A DNA stretch of 64,000 nt from Atherinomorus stipes (taxonomy: Eukaryota; Chordata; Actinopteri; Atheriniformes; Atherinidae): positions 62,001 through 126,000 of the forward strand of contig JALJCO010009084.1 of NCBI GenBank assembly GCA_023101725.1. Reading direction: 5' to 3'. A program made the position numbers and the translations under genes. Of the stretch, positions 34,009 through 44,962 are shown one piece after another. Position 1 is the stretch's first letter. The number at the start of each line of letters is the position of its first letter. The notes beneath the pieces are model-generated. The model was given only the letters and a program-made list of their open reading frames with translations. It searched no databases and had not been told where the DNA came from.

Positions 34009-34094
34009 AGACCGTGAGGGCGATGACCTTCGTCATCAACCAGGGCATGGCCATGTACTGGGGAACATCACGGTGGACCTCCATGGAGATCATG
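34009..34094 (+). CDS. kcnab2: Kv-beta (kcnab) exon, intact
   Basis: An 86-base exon between acceptor 'tggactgtgttgccag' (ending 34008) and donor GTGAGT (34095). It encodes (E)[18 protein letters not shown] followed by [10 protein letters not shown], almost identical to vertebrate Kv-beta proteins. The W-G-T-S-R-W segment holds the Ser-Arg pair that contacts the NADPH cofactor. 'TVRAM' matches kcnab2 rather than kcnab1 ('IVRAM'). The frame is open with correct splice phases, so this exon looks under selection or only recently released. The next exon (EAYSVARQFN...) was not found downstream in the window. Confidence 0.9.
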
Positions 34095-34164
34095 GTGAGT
34101 TAGGCCCAGTCTCATTTCTCTTTTTTACCCTTTGCCACTTAAAACGGAGCAACAAGGTGTAGGG

Positions 34165-34906
34165 CTAAAAGACACCCCTATCCCTCTGTCCTAACGGAAC
34201 CCAGACCCCCCTACCCCTCTGTCCTAACGGGACCCAGACCCCCCTACCCCTCTGTCCTAACGGGACCCAGACCCCCCTACCCCTCTGTCCTAACAGGACT
34301 GAGACACCCCTACCCCTCGGTCCTGACAGGACTGAGACATCCCTAACCCCCTGTCCTGACAGGACTGAGACACCCCTAACCCTCTGTCCTAACAGGACTG
34401 AGACACCCCTAACCCTCTGTCCTAACAGGACTGAGACACCCCTAACCCTCTGTCCTGACAGGACTGAGACGCCCCTACCCCTCTGTCCTAACAAGACTGA
34501 GACACCCCTACCCCTCTGTCCTTACAGGACTGAGACACCCCTCACCCTCTTTCCTAACAGGACTGAGACACCCCTCACCCTCTTTCCTAACAGGACTGAG
34601 ACACCCCTAACCCTCTGTCCTAACAGGACTGAGACACCCCTACCCCTCGGTCCTGACAGGACTGAGACATCCCTAACCCCCTGTCCTGACAGGACTGAGA
34701 CACCCCTAACCCTCGGTCCTGACAGGACTGAGACGCCCCTACCCCCTCTGTCCTAACAAGACTGAGACACCCCTAACCCTCTGTCCTAACAGGACTGAGA
34801 CACCCCTACCCCTCTGTCCTAACAGGACTGAGACACCCCTCACCCTCTTTCCTAACAGGACTGAGACACCCCTAACCCTCTGTCCTAACAAGACTGAGAC
34901 ACCCCC
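34165..34906. repeat. 33-bp minisatellite, about 22 units
   Basis: Unit GGACTGAGACACCCCTAACC followed by CTCTGTCCTAACA, 33 bases, with variants. The first units read 'acccagacccccctacccct'. It lies 70 bases after the kcnab exon, in the presumed intron. The strand bias is extreme: the plus strand is C-rich and nearly G-poor. Minus-strand open frames of 109 and 65 residues are by-products of the 11-codon period. Confidence 0.95.
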
Positions 34907-34977
34907 CTGAGACGTCCATGGCGACAGACTGGCCATCTGTCCAGGTATAGCTGCCTCTCACCTGATAATAGCTCCAG

Positions 34978-35035
34978 CAGCCCCCTGCGACCCCCCTGCG
35001 ACCCCCTGCGACCCCCCTGCGACCCCGCTGCAGTG
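34978..35035. repeat. Short C-rich tandem repeat
   Basis: Four to five units of 'cccctgcgac' with variable C-run length. Confidence 0.7.
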
Positions 35036-35297
35036 CAGAAAATGAATTCTGACAGTGACGTCTCCAGAAAAACCATGATTGCTGATATTAATCCAGCCGC
35101 TGACTGTGGGACCGCAGACTCCACACGAGAGGAACAGTTCAGTGACCAACATGAATACTGGACACAGGTTCTATAGAGTGTGGGGGGGGGGCGTGAACGT
35201 GGACTTGATTGCTTTCAGGAGTGAACCGCATGTTTGGAGACTCCAACAATGGCAGTTATTTGAGCAGCATGAACTAATCAGCCAGTTTGATCCTTTC

Positions 35298-36255
35298 TTA
35301 AAGGAGTGATGACATAGCAGTTAAAAACTAGTTTATGTTGTTGGCATTACTGCATATGTAAATACTCCAAAGAAAAAAACGGCATTTTTTACAGCGGAGT
35401 ATTGTTTTGAAACGCCAGACCTCACTTCCTCAGTAATACAGTTGGGTCCGGTGATGATATGGAGCTTTACCCGGAGACCACGTTGACTTCATTTTGATTG
35501 GCTACACCTTATTTGGCTATGACCTTATTTGGAGAATCTAGGTCAAGCTGCGGTCGGAGTTTGCTAAAGGCTAACTGCTAGCAACATGGGCAGTCCAGAC
35601 AGTGAGCTACGTTTATCAGACAAGACAGCATTTAGAAAATAAATAAACTTACAGGTAATGACAAGGTTGTGGCCCCCTCCCTCAGTGTTGCTGCAGAAGT
35701 TTGCTTTTAAATCCATTTGTTTGAAAACCCAGACCTGACTGCACAGAAGTTACTACTAGCTCCATACAAGCAGCTGAATCAGACAGGGAGGGGAGGGGGG
35801 GAGCGGACGGTGCATAGACCGTTAGGAGAGAGAGGGGGGGGGGGGGGGGGGGGGCTGTTTACTTGATAGTGTGCTCTTATTGGAGCAATTAAATTACGTA
35901 GAATGATAGAATTACGAAGACTGATGGAACTACGTAGAATGATAGAACTACGTAGAATGATAGAACTACGTAGAATGATGGAACTACGTAGAATGATAGA
36001 ACTACGTAGAATGATGGAACTACGTAGAATGATGGAACTACGTAGTATGATAGAACTACGTAGAATGATAGAACTACGTAGAATGATGAGCTGCTGTCTG
36101 ATTCAACTGTTTCTGAGCAGAGAGACAAAGCTGACAGACCATAAACAGGAACTTTGATTCTCACTCTGACATTCACATGGCCTCATCAGAGCACAACAGA
36201 TCATATTATACACCCAAAACCCCAGAAAAGTGAAATTTGATGTCATGGCACCTTT
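35298..36255. mobile_element. Probable TIR element containing a G21 run and an 18-bp minisatellite
   Basis: Left 'cttaaaggagtgatgacata' and the inverse of the right end 'ctttaaaggtgccatgacat' look like divergent terminal repeats of a fish MITE. Inside are an uninterrupted run of 21 Gs (35834-35854) and the tandem array at 35893-36088. No target duplication was identified, so the boundaries are tentative. Confidence 0.45.
35893..36088. repeat. 18-bp minisatellite, about 10 units
   Basis: Unit GAATGATAGAACTACGTA with A/G variation (gata/gatg). The 18-base period keeps frames open on both strands (84 and 95 residues), which does not indicate a gene. Confidence 0.95.
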
Positions 36256-36489
36256 AAAGTTCAGTTTGATTTGTTGCTGCTATCATTTATTTATGTATTT
36301 ATTTATATTTCATTATTAATTATTCATCAGATCTTACATTATCATTATTATTACTATTATTATTCAATCTGCTCACGTTATTGATACATCAATATCATGT
36401 CAAACTAAAAACAAACAGAACAGCTTTAGATATTTTCTTCTATAATGAGACTTTTTTTAAAAAAAGAGGAAAAAAATTTAGTAAATCTG
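36256..36489. other. AT-rich spacer
   Basis: Runs of 'attattatt' and A-tracts; no gene. Confidence 0.5.
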
Positions 36490-36734
36490 GTAAATGGACT
36501 GTACTTATATCGCACCTTTCCAGTCATACTAACCGCTCAAAGCACTTTACACTACATATCACATTTACCCAGTCACACACACAATCATACCCCGATGGGC
36601 ACATCGGGAGGCAACTTGGGGTTCAGTGTCTTGCCCAAGGACACTTCGGCATGTAGTCTGGGGAAGCCTGGAATCGATCCCACAACCCTCCGGTTGAAAG
36701 ATGTCTGCTCTTCCACCTGAGCTACAGCCGCTGG
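36490..36734 (-). mobile_element. tRNA-derived SINE
   Basis: On the minus strand the head reads CCAGCGGCTGTAGCTCAGGT with 'gtgggatcgattcc' as B box. The body contains the inverse of 'ttgcccaaggacacttcg', shared with many fish SINEs, and the tail ends near 'tccatttacc'. Confidence 0.85.
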
Positions 36735-37415
36735 ACAGATGGGACAGGGCCTACGAAACTTCCTAGCCTGGGGACCGAACGGTAGGCGGCCCTGCCCCTG
36801 ATACATGCAGGCTGCGAGGGGCCCCGGGTTACCAGGGGGCCTCCATTAGATGGTCCATTGTAAGAAAAAAAAAGTTAGCTATAACATCTCGGCACTGATA
36901 TAGGAGTGCGAGTGGTGTGACCTCACTGTGCCCCCCCTAAAACTAGTTTACTATTACTGTTTAAAAGTCACCGTGAGACGGATCGCGTCTCCTGCTGCAG
37001 GACAGGTGATGTTCGTGTGATCGTCTGCTGAAAACATCCGCGGGAGCGCGCAGCCTTTCGCCCACTTCCCCTCGGTGTCGCCGTCTGCAGCTGTTTCTCT
37101 CAACATCAAACCGACGTAACTCAATTTCACGTGACATTACAGCCACGAAACTGTGCATGTGTGACACGTTAGTGCTTTAACTGAATAATTGGTGCAGACG
37201 AGGAGATGAGTTGTAAAGATTTTCAGGGAAGTTGCTGCTTTACTGTTCTGGCTGCGTGTTGCCTTTTGACGTCCAGTTAATACGATTTATGTATTTAGTC
37301 ATAACTAAAATGTCATTTCAACGGATGCCCATTGCTTTGAAGTGGATTAAGCCAAAATAGGCTTCAGAATAGTGGGATTTGATAGCCAAAAACTGAAATA
37401 CTCTTGTAATTGTCA
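36735..37415. other. Non-coding stretch
   Basis: GC-richer patches near 36740-36840 and 36990-37080, but no recognisable exon or repeat family. Confidence 0.4.
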
Positions 37416-37603
37416 ATGGGCTCTATGCACGACTCCTTTGTTTCCTGTCTCTCATTACTGGACGAACTGATTAATCCAGGTGTGCCTGCCCTCAGTAACT
37501 GGCCAGACACACCTGGATTAATCAGTTTGTCCAGTAATGAGAGACAGGAAACAAAGGAGCTACCTTAATTTCAGGAAGTAGTGGAGCTGTGCATAGAGCC
37601 CAT
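37416..37603. mobile_element. 188-bp foldback element
   Basis: Ends ATGGGCTCTATGCAC and its exact inverse. Inside, CTCCTTTGTTTCCTGTCTCT through CCAGGTGTG pairs with the inverse copy almost perfectly over more than 50 bases, leaving a loop of about 25 bases around 37490-37510. A partial copy lies at 44641-44762. It would fold into a very long hairpin if transcribed. Confidence 0.85.
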
Positions 37604-38009
37604 GAAAAGAAAAAAAACTTTTAAATTACTACAGTTTATCAAAAATCATCTAGATTTCTGGTAAACGAATCCCTTTCATCCCCTCCCACGCCTTTCTAAG
37701 GTGGAATTAAGCATCCATTTGGCATATTTTATCTTTCTAAGAACTGATTAATGTCCATGTGTTGCAGCTGAAAAGCTCTAATTCTACCATCAAATGTACC
37801 ACAGTGTTTGGACTGGTCTGGACCCAAACTGGTCTGGAACCTGAACAATGTTTCTCTGAGGTTATTAGAAGCTGCAGTGAACTCTTCAGCGGCTCGTCAG
37901 AGGCCGTCATCAGTTTTTTACACATCACCCAAACCTAGACTATGCACTCATACATGTTTAGGGGTTCCGGATGGCGACCTGGATGTTATGGCTCGGGGGT
38001 GGGGGCCTC

Positions 38010-38620
38010 ACTTTGGGTCTCTGAGAAGAGATTATACCCGAGGGAATAGCATCGAAAACAACACAGGAATTCTGTATTGCTGTAAAAACTCAGAAAGAAA
38101 ATGGACTTATTCTTGCAGAAAATACATTTATTCTTCCATATGAGACACTTGTGTGGGCTAAAGTTACGCTTGTAAATTAAAGACCGCACCAGCTACATTT
38201 TCTTATGAAAAAATGATAGTTTAAGGGGGATTTTGTTAATATTGTAATTGCAAATAAGAGAAAAATCAAGACCACCTTCCATAGAAATGATAAGGTTGGG
38301 AATTACATTCCATGAAGAAGATGGACATTTTAGATAATGTTTTATCCAGTGTTTAATTTTTTGTTGTGAAATCAACAGAGATGAGATCTCTTTTAGAGTA
38401 TTCATTCATTAAAGCTGACTTTTTAAAGAGATGAGTGCGGTTTTTCCATACAAAGTTTAACAAGGCTTTTTCAATAGTTTTGCATATATGAAGGTCTACA
38501 TCCAATGATAGTGCGACATAAGCTAATCTTGATATTCCCTCAGCCTTTGAGAGCAAAACTCTGCCTCTCAGTGATAAATCACGCAGGAACCATAAGTTTA
38601 GTTTTTCTTAGTTTTTTTAA
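38010..38620 (-). pseudogene. L1 (Swimmer-like) LINE ORF2 3' fragment
   Basis: On the minus strand: LSLRGRVLLSKAEGISRLAY, then KALLNFVWKNRTHLFKKSAL, then (after a frame break) KHWIKHYLKCPSSSWNVIPN, ISMEGGLDFSLICNYNINKI and LSFFHK, then SLIYKRNFSPHKCLIWKNKC. This is the C-terminal region of fish L1 ORF2 proteins (R-V-L-L-S-K-A-E-G and F-x-W-K-N-x-x-H motifs). It is frame-broken and 5'-truncated. Confidence 0.85.
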
Positions 38621-40106
38621 TTATAGGATTAAAGTTAGTGAGGCAGTTTTGTTTCTCAATTCGCTCAATATTAATACCCAATCAGAGTCAAACCTCACGG
38701 AGACTTGTTGTGTTTGATTGATGAGCACTGTGACTGTGGAGGAAAGACATCAGGTTTCAACAGTATCAACCAGGAGAGCAAAAAGTGTCATGTTGCTGTT
38801 TTGCATGTCGTCTAACACAATTCTGGCTTTTTCAGTGAAGCAGTCACATGATTATTCTGAAAAATGCTTTTAAATGAAGCAAACAGTGGCATATAAATCC
38901 AAATGTATCTGATAGAAAACTGCCAGATTGGAGGTTGAGGGTGCTGGAAGTGTTCATTTTGGCAGTCTTGTAGAGGAAAAACTTGCAGTGAAGCCAAAAG
39001 AGACAAGCTGCTGTGATTTTACCCTGTTAAGTCTAAATCCTGGCAAAGGAAGCAGGGCTCCATGGAAGGCTGAACAGACAGATTTGACATGTTCAAAAGG
39101 TTTAGAGCTGCCAGCGAGGGCAGTCAGACCGTGAGGTAACCCCCTCCCTGAAGGGCCAAAGCAGGAAGATGCCAAAGGCTCGCATCGCAGAGTCAACCCT
39201 GAGGCAGGGTTCAGTATATTCTGAGTGTGTGTTAGGGTGGTGCTTCTTTCTAACGTCTGCATGAACGGAGGCGGATGTGCTGGAAGCCATCGCGGTCAGC
39301 AGCAGAGGGAGGCTCAGAGGTTTGGAAAAGCAGATGTGTGCATTAATTTGATGGGATGCGCTGATGCAAATGAGTTTTCTGTCCTTAGAGTGGAGATGAA
39401 ACGGTCAACCAACCTAACTTTATTTACTCGACTGAGTCCTGGTCTGATCAATAATTATATACCAAACATGAAAAATAGAAGCATATAAAAGAAAAACAGC
39501 AAAGTTTTCTGTTTTTAGGACAAGAGCGCCGCCATGTTGCAGTTCTCTAAGCTCTGATGTCACAGAGTTGGTTTATGCTCTGGCTCAACATTAAATCAGC
39601 AGGAATCAGCAGCTACGCTGCACGATAATGAACAAGCTGGAACATGTTTTAGAAGATTAATATGATGGAAAGCGAAGCTGGGGGGCCGGTCCAGCATCCA
39701 GATCCTGTACCGATGCTTTCCAGCCATCACACCCTGTGACTGAGGAGAGAGGAAAACAGCAGGTACTGTAGGCTAACTAAGCTAACGGTAGTAACCGGTG
39801 GTTAAATGTAAAATAAAATAAATGTTATAGCGAGACAGGGATACGGTGGGAAAGATGCAAAGCAATCAGGCTGCGGGATGAAGACGGAGAGCGCGGTGTT
39901 TGGTAGAACCGGACCTGCCGTGGAAAACGGGGAATCCCAGTAAGAACGTTTTTATGATGTCATTTCAGACCAAACTGCTGCAGAGCTGTTCTGTTCATCA
40001 TCAGGCTGTGGGGAGGATTTATGAGTGTTGCCGTTTGACGTGTGTTTTACTCATTGACTGCCAGATCTTTTCTGAGCAGACTTCTCCATATTGCCAGGAT
40101 TTTTAA
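38621..40106. other. Non-coding stretch
   Basis: No gene recognised. Frames at 38928-39290 overlap on both strands and show no domain. The words near 39655-39905 are GC-richer but without splice-flanked coding. Confidence 0.4.
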
Positions 40107-40540
40107 CTCACTGGCTGCCATTCACGTGTAAACACATTAATTCAAATCCGAACATTAACTGCCAATCACGTGTTTCCACGTTAATTAAGGGTTTTAATCG
40201 CGGGAGCTGTTTTAATCTCTGGTGGAGCTTGTCAGAGAGAACCAAGTGCTGATCATGATTTTTTCGGTAGTTTTCATCTAATCCAGCAGATGGCGGTGTC
40301 AGACAAGCTTAAAAAAACCTACCAGGAAGTGATGCGCTTCCATGACGCTTCCTGTGTTGTTAGAGGTAGCGGTTGCTAGCCCAAGAAGTGTGCTGGATTC
40401 TGTTGGGAGTTCTTTTCTCAGTGTTGTATTTGTTGTTTTATAGAAGTAAACAGCTGTTTGGATGATGGTGTTACTAAAGAAAAAATTACATAATAACATT
40501 ATGCCGTCCATCATTTTTGGTAGCATAGATACGTGAAATA
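40107..40540. repeat. Dispersed repeat D, copy 2
   Basis: Closely matches 8207-8483 and 9600-10013, without the insertions found there. It includes 'gatccagcagatggcggtgt'-like and 'tgctggattctg' words. No coding content is seen. Its right boundary is uncertain. Confidence 0.6.
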
Positions 40541-41240
40541 AAGTGTCAGATTAATGAGTGTTCACCATAATTTACCGTGTTTTTGTTGTTGGGGATTAAA
40601 TCCAGTGTTTTCTCCACCGTGGCAGCAAGTTATTCCTCCTCTGCTCTGATTGGCCGATATTCCTCCCGGATACGAACACACTGACATCAGTGGACTGAGC
40701 AGCAGAAACGTCCAGGTTTGTCAGATGGCAGAAATCTTCATGAAATAAATGTCTGTGATCTTCTTCTTAACTTATTACCACATTAAATTTTTCCTCTGAT
40801 GGTCCAACAGCCAGGAATGTGACGTCCTTCCACATTTCCTCCATGTTGTTCAGAAAAAAGTCCGATTCTAATATTTGTGCTAACTTGCACTGACTGCGTC
40901 ATTATCATGCAGCTGTTTGGTCGGCTCGCCGGGGATGGGGAAGAAAAAACGTACCGTACCGTGGCTCTTTCTCTGAAACATGTCACGTCGCGTGTGGACA
41001 GGTGGAAGTATCGGGAGTCCAGATGATGGAAATGACACTTCACCTCTCCCCCCAACAAGTGTTCACGTATCGACCAGAAGATGTCACCATTGTGCCTAAT
41101 TACCAGATGCGGTTAAAAGCTTTGTGTGCCGTCTTTGGTATACTGCTTTGGTGCAAAAAAAAAAACTATTTGAAATAGATGATTAAATGATGCTTAGCCT
41201 GGCGGGGGGGCAGGATAAGCCTGGCGGCCCGCCAGGTTTT
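40541..41240. other. Non-coding stretch
   Basis: Nothing recognisable; a GC-rich 'cctggcggcccgccagg' palindrome-like word lies at about 41220-41236. Confidence 0.4.
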
Positions 41241-41710
41241 AGTAGTCAATGGTTCAGTAGTCCTTGGCCCATCTAGCACAAGTCCTGGGCCAAGCGAATG
41301 CCGTGATTTGGGCCGCTGTGGTTTTACGTTTTTTGGATACAATCCGGGTTAGCACCCGAACATCCCGTTCAGACAGCTTCCTCTTGCATCCACAGTTAAT
41401 CCTGTTGGATGTGGTTCGTCCTTCTTGGTGGTATGCTGACATTACCCTGGATACTGTGGCTCTTGATACATCACAAAGACTTGTCTTGGTCACAGATGCG
41501 CCAGCAAGATGTGCACCAACAATTTGTCCTCTTCTGAACTCTGATACAATGTTGTATGCATTGCAATGTTTTGAGCAAAACTGTGCTTTTTACCTGCTAA
41601 TTGAACCTTCACACTCTGCTCTTACTGGTGCAATGTGCAATTAATGAATATTTGCCACCAGGCTGGTCTAGTTTAGCCATGAAACCTCCCACACTAAAAC
41701 GACAGCTGTT
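41241..41710 (-). pseudogene. Tc1 transposon 5' part and transposase N-terminus
   Basis: On the minus strand, after a Tc1-like leader, the frame reads EFRRGQIVGAHLAGASVTKT, SLCDVSRATVSRVMSAYHQE and GCKRKLSERDVRVLTRIVSK: the helix-turn-helix N-terminal DNA-binding half of a Tc1 transposase. It stops at 41254 and the DDE catalytic domain is absent. The fragment abuts family T copy 4. Confidence 0.85.
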
Positions 41711-41724
41711 TCAGTTTCATTGTC

Positions 41725-42213
41725 TAAACCCTGTACGTTGAAATTGACAAAAGTAACAATAAATATAAATTCTATGAAAATCATGACATTGATTTTAAAT
41801 TGTGTTTCAACTAAAGTATTTAAAACAAACAAAAAAATAAAACAAGTAAACAAGCATAATGAGGCTCTAAAGCAAAAAATTTTGTTGAGCAACACTTTTG
41901 AAACAAGACTTAAACTTTTGTTGAAACAATCACTGCAGTCATGTGTTTCTGTAACGTCCAATCAGACGTCTGCACCTGTTGACAGGTATGTTGGTCCATG
42001 TTCATGGGCAGGTGCTTTAATGTGTTTGTGACAGTTTTCTTTGTTTGATTTAAAAGTTGTTTTTTTTTCAACCACAATTCAAAAGCAAATTATAATTTTG
42101 TATTTTTTAAAATGTATTATTAGTTTCTTTACTTTCTTGTTATTTGAATTACTATTGTCATTTTTAGCCTTTTATTTAATTGGAGGGTATGAATAATTTT
42201 GAGTACGACTGTA
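41725..42213. mobile_element. Family T MITE, copy 4
   Basis: Contains 'cgtccaatcagacgtctgca' and 'ggtatgttggtccatgttca' and ends 'gaataattttgagtacgactgta'. The left terminus is replaced by the Tc1 fragment. Confidence 0.7.
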
Positions 42214-42264
42214 TACAATTAGATATTACTTGATTCTTTATCCATTTTTAGTCAATATTATTGA

Positions 42265-42312
42265 GAGCCAGTGTGGAAGGTCTGAAGAACCACACAGGTT
42301 GCAGACCCCTGC
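42265..42312. mobile_element. hAT-type terminus fragment
   Basis: Ends 'aggttgcagacccctg', the inverse of a CAGGGGTCTGCAACCT hAT terminus. No partner was found. Confidence 0.45.
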
Positions 42313-42454
42313 TCTACGTAATAAAAAGTAAGCATACCTTTAACTTGTGCTTAAAATCTCTTACTCGTACTTTTCATGCTGCATTCACGTGAAAGCGGGC
42401 AGACAGACGACATGTTGCATGTAAAGGCATCAACGGCCTCTATGTGCAGACGTG

Positions 42455-42780
42455 GTCTGTCAGTTACAGTGGCTTCAGTCCACATCTGATATGTTGTCAT
42501 GGCGATGTCGTATTGTTTTCCCTGACCCATGTTTTACCGTCTTTCTCTCAGCCTCTGTGATTGAAATGACATCTGGTTTGTTATCAACGGCCATCTGCCC
42601 GACTGCACCTGAACACAACATCAATGCACAGCGGTAACTTCAAAGGCGTCACCTCGACCTGAGCCGACAACTCCGGTGTCTCCGGTGAGTTTCTGTGGTT
42701 TCTTGCTGTCACGCTTCCACTGAACGTAAAAACACGGCAACACGACATGGCAGCCCCCACCGAGCCTGCCAGTTCCATGT
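42455..42780. repeat. Dispersed repeat E, copy 1
   Basis: Matches 50695-51140 over several blocks, including 'gatatgttgtcatggcgatg', 'atgacatctggtttgttatc' and 'cacctcgacctgagccgaca'. On the minus strand parts are open (for example NKPDV... in copy 2), so it may be a decayed transposon exon, but I recognise no family. Confidence 0.6.
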
Positions 42781-44640
42781 AGATATAAATAATACACTGA
42801 AAAAGGTGAATTAGAGCAGTTGTTGACAGTTGTTAACCCTTCCAGCCTTTAAGGACAACCTGGCCTTAGCCGGTGTATCCTTGGCTAAGCCCAGAGTCGG
42901 TGTAAATTTGAAAAAAAACTTAGGCGATCTTTTCTCTAGTCTTTCGCTACAAAAATGTGTTTTAGAAAGCAATAATAGACATAATGGAGTGGATAAATTG
43001 TCATTTTAATTTAAAAAAAAAATTAACTAACCACAAAATCAACTGTAGTGGAGGAATCGCGAGTTACTGGTTCAGGGTTTATCACCAAGTTCACACTGGG
43101 GTGCCGGCGAGAGCACTTCTTAAAGCCAATCAGAGCAGGAATTAAAGGCTTGAGACTAATGCAGTTTCTTCCTCTTTATTCTGTTAGAGGTGAGTACAGG
43201 TAAGTTTGCCTGTGGCTTGCGTATGGTTTCCTATAGAAATAAGAACAGAATACAACTTAAGTCGTAGTGAACATAAATAGATCAGCTGTGTGGAAGGTGA
43301 AACGCTTCTGCCCACTTGTCCAACTCAGGGGACTGCGGGGGAGGCTCAGTTTCAACCAGAGGTGGCATATGCCTTTAAGCTATAAAAATCTACTAAAATA
43401 TGTCGTTTCCAGTAAATTCTGGACGCTACCCACTCAGGACACTTGGATTACATTGGACGAGCAGTATGGAGGAATATTGACAAGTTTTGTGGACTTTTAT
43501 GGACCTTTTTGGTTCAGTCGCTGCTGATCTCCATTATATGAAAGTTGGGGGGAAAACAAAAACCTGTCTGATCTCTGGCTGCATTTGAGATATTAAAAAA
43601 GTGCTCCAGAGTCTTGCTCAGCACGAGGGGGAGTAGAAAATGAAGGATCATCATTCTGTGGGTGTACTATTCCTTAGCCGGACTGGCTGCATGTGTGTTT
43701 GACAGTATCAAAACAACGGTTTCACCCATATTCTACTGCGATAGAATTTTCTTTTCACTCCCTAACGTTACATCGGTATAACCGTGAACGGTATGATATG
43801 GTCCAGCCCTACGTTTTCTTCTTCTGTTAACTTTTATAATTTAGATTTTATTTCCACAACTTACAATTTGTTCAGTTTTGATGCATGTTTTGCCATGATT
43901 TTTTGTTTCAGAGGTAAAGTAAGTTGATGTAGAATCTAACCTTTGGATCATTAAATCTGTCCATAATTTTTCTGGGGTTTTTCCTTTTTTCAATAATTTC
44001 TTTGGCTTTGTCCTGTTTTTGTTTCTTTTAAATGTTTAGCTGTATTCTGTCATGAAAAACAATGAGTGGAAATTAAAATGGCTAATTGGCTTGTGCTCCA
44101 ATATGCTTCCCTTTAAAGTGCATGACAACTGGACAAAGAATGAATATCTCCAGAGGCTGCAAGCTCCTTGATGTTCAGTCATTTACTTCCTCTATTTGGA
44201 AAATTATAGAACTTAAGCAGTCTTTAAAAATATTGTTCTTTTTCTGTTTTTTTCTGTCTCCCACCTTTTTCAAATTTAATGAAAGCATTGGACATAAAGA
44301 GCCAGTATTCTCAGGAGCGTTTGGTTCTTCAGTTTGAACTTTGAGTAATTATAAAACCTATAACGTCATATTCACCTACAGTCACTTGCAAACAGCAACG
44401 TGTGTCTCCATGCAAATGAAACCGTAGTAAAAGGTTCAATGCTTGTCTTTCATTCTTGTTTCTTTTACTCTTCTCTGATCTTTCTTCATCCTCCCAGTGT
44501 CCAACAGTTTAGCTGTTTCCTGCTGCACACGGTGCCAGTCATCCGTGGACGTGCCTACTTTCAAAGGGAAACGCTGTAACTCATTACTGGTGAATTAAGT
44601 TTGGCCTGGCTGCTTCTGAAAATGGGTTATATGCCTGACT
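42781..44640. other. Non-coding stretch
   Basis: No gene seen. About 43720-43812 ends 'ggtatgatatggtccagccctac', which resembles a fish hAT-type terminus without a visible partner. Confidence 0.4.
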
Positions 44641-44762
44641 CCACTACTTTCTGAACTTCAACCAGCTCCTTTGTTTCCTGTCTTTCATTACTGGACAAAC
44701 TGATTAATCCAGGTGTGCCTGACCTCAGTAACTGGCCAAACACAACAGTTTGTCCAGTATAT
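44641..44762. mobile_element. Foldback element, partial second copy
   Basis: Shares 'ctcctttgtttcctgtct' and 'gattaatccaggtgtgcctg' with 37416-37603, but the second arm is mostly deleted after 'ggccaaacacaacagtttgt'. Confidence 0.7.
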
Positions 44763-44892
44763 CCCATTTATAGCAGCAACTCTGGCTTGTCATTGTTCCT
44801 TTATCTTCTGCTGCAAAAGGCCATGGATATCCAGTGAATGTTGATTTTATTGTACATTTATACAAATCAAATATTTTGGCAGACCTTTTGGT

Positions 44893-44957
44893 CTATTCCC
44901 GCTAAATCAGGGGTGGCCAAACTTAAGCTGTGTCCCTTCTCCAGCACACCTGAGTTA
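44893..44957. mobile_element. hAT-type left terminus fragment
   Basis: Begins CAGGGGTGGCCAAACTTAAG, a characteristic hAT end, and breaks off at the Tc1 element that follows. Confidence 0.5.
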
Positions 44958-44962
44958 CAATC

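Noticed and set aside
33933..34162. 75-residue plus-strand frame over the kcnab exon
   Set aside because: It is the wrong frame of the exon; the spliced reading frame ([12 protein letters not shown]) is different.
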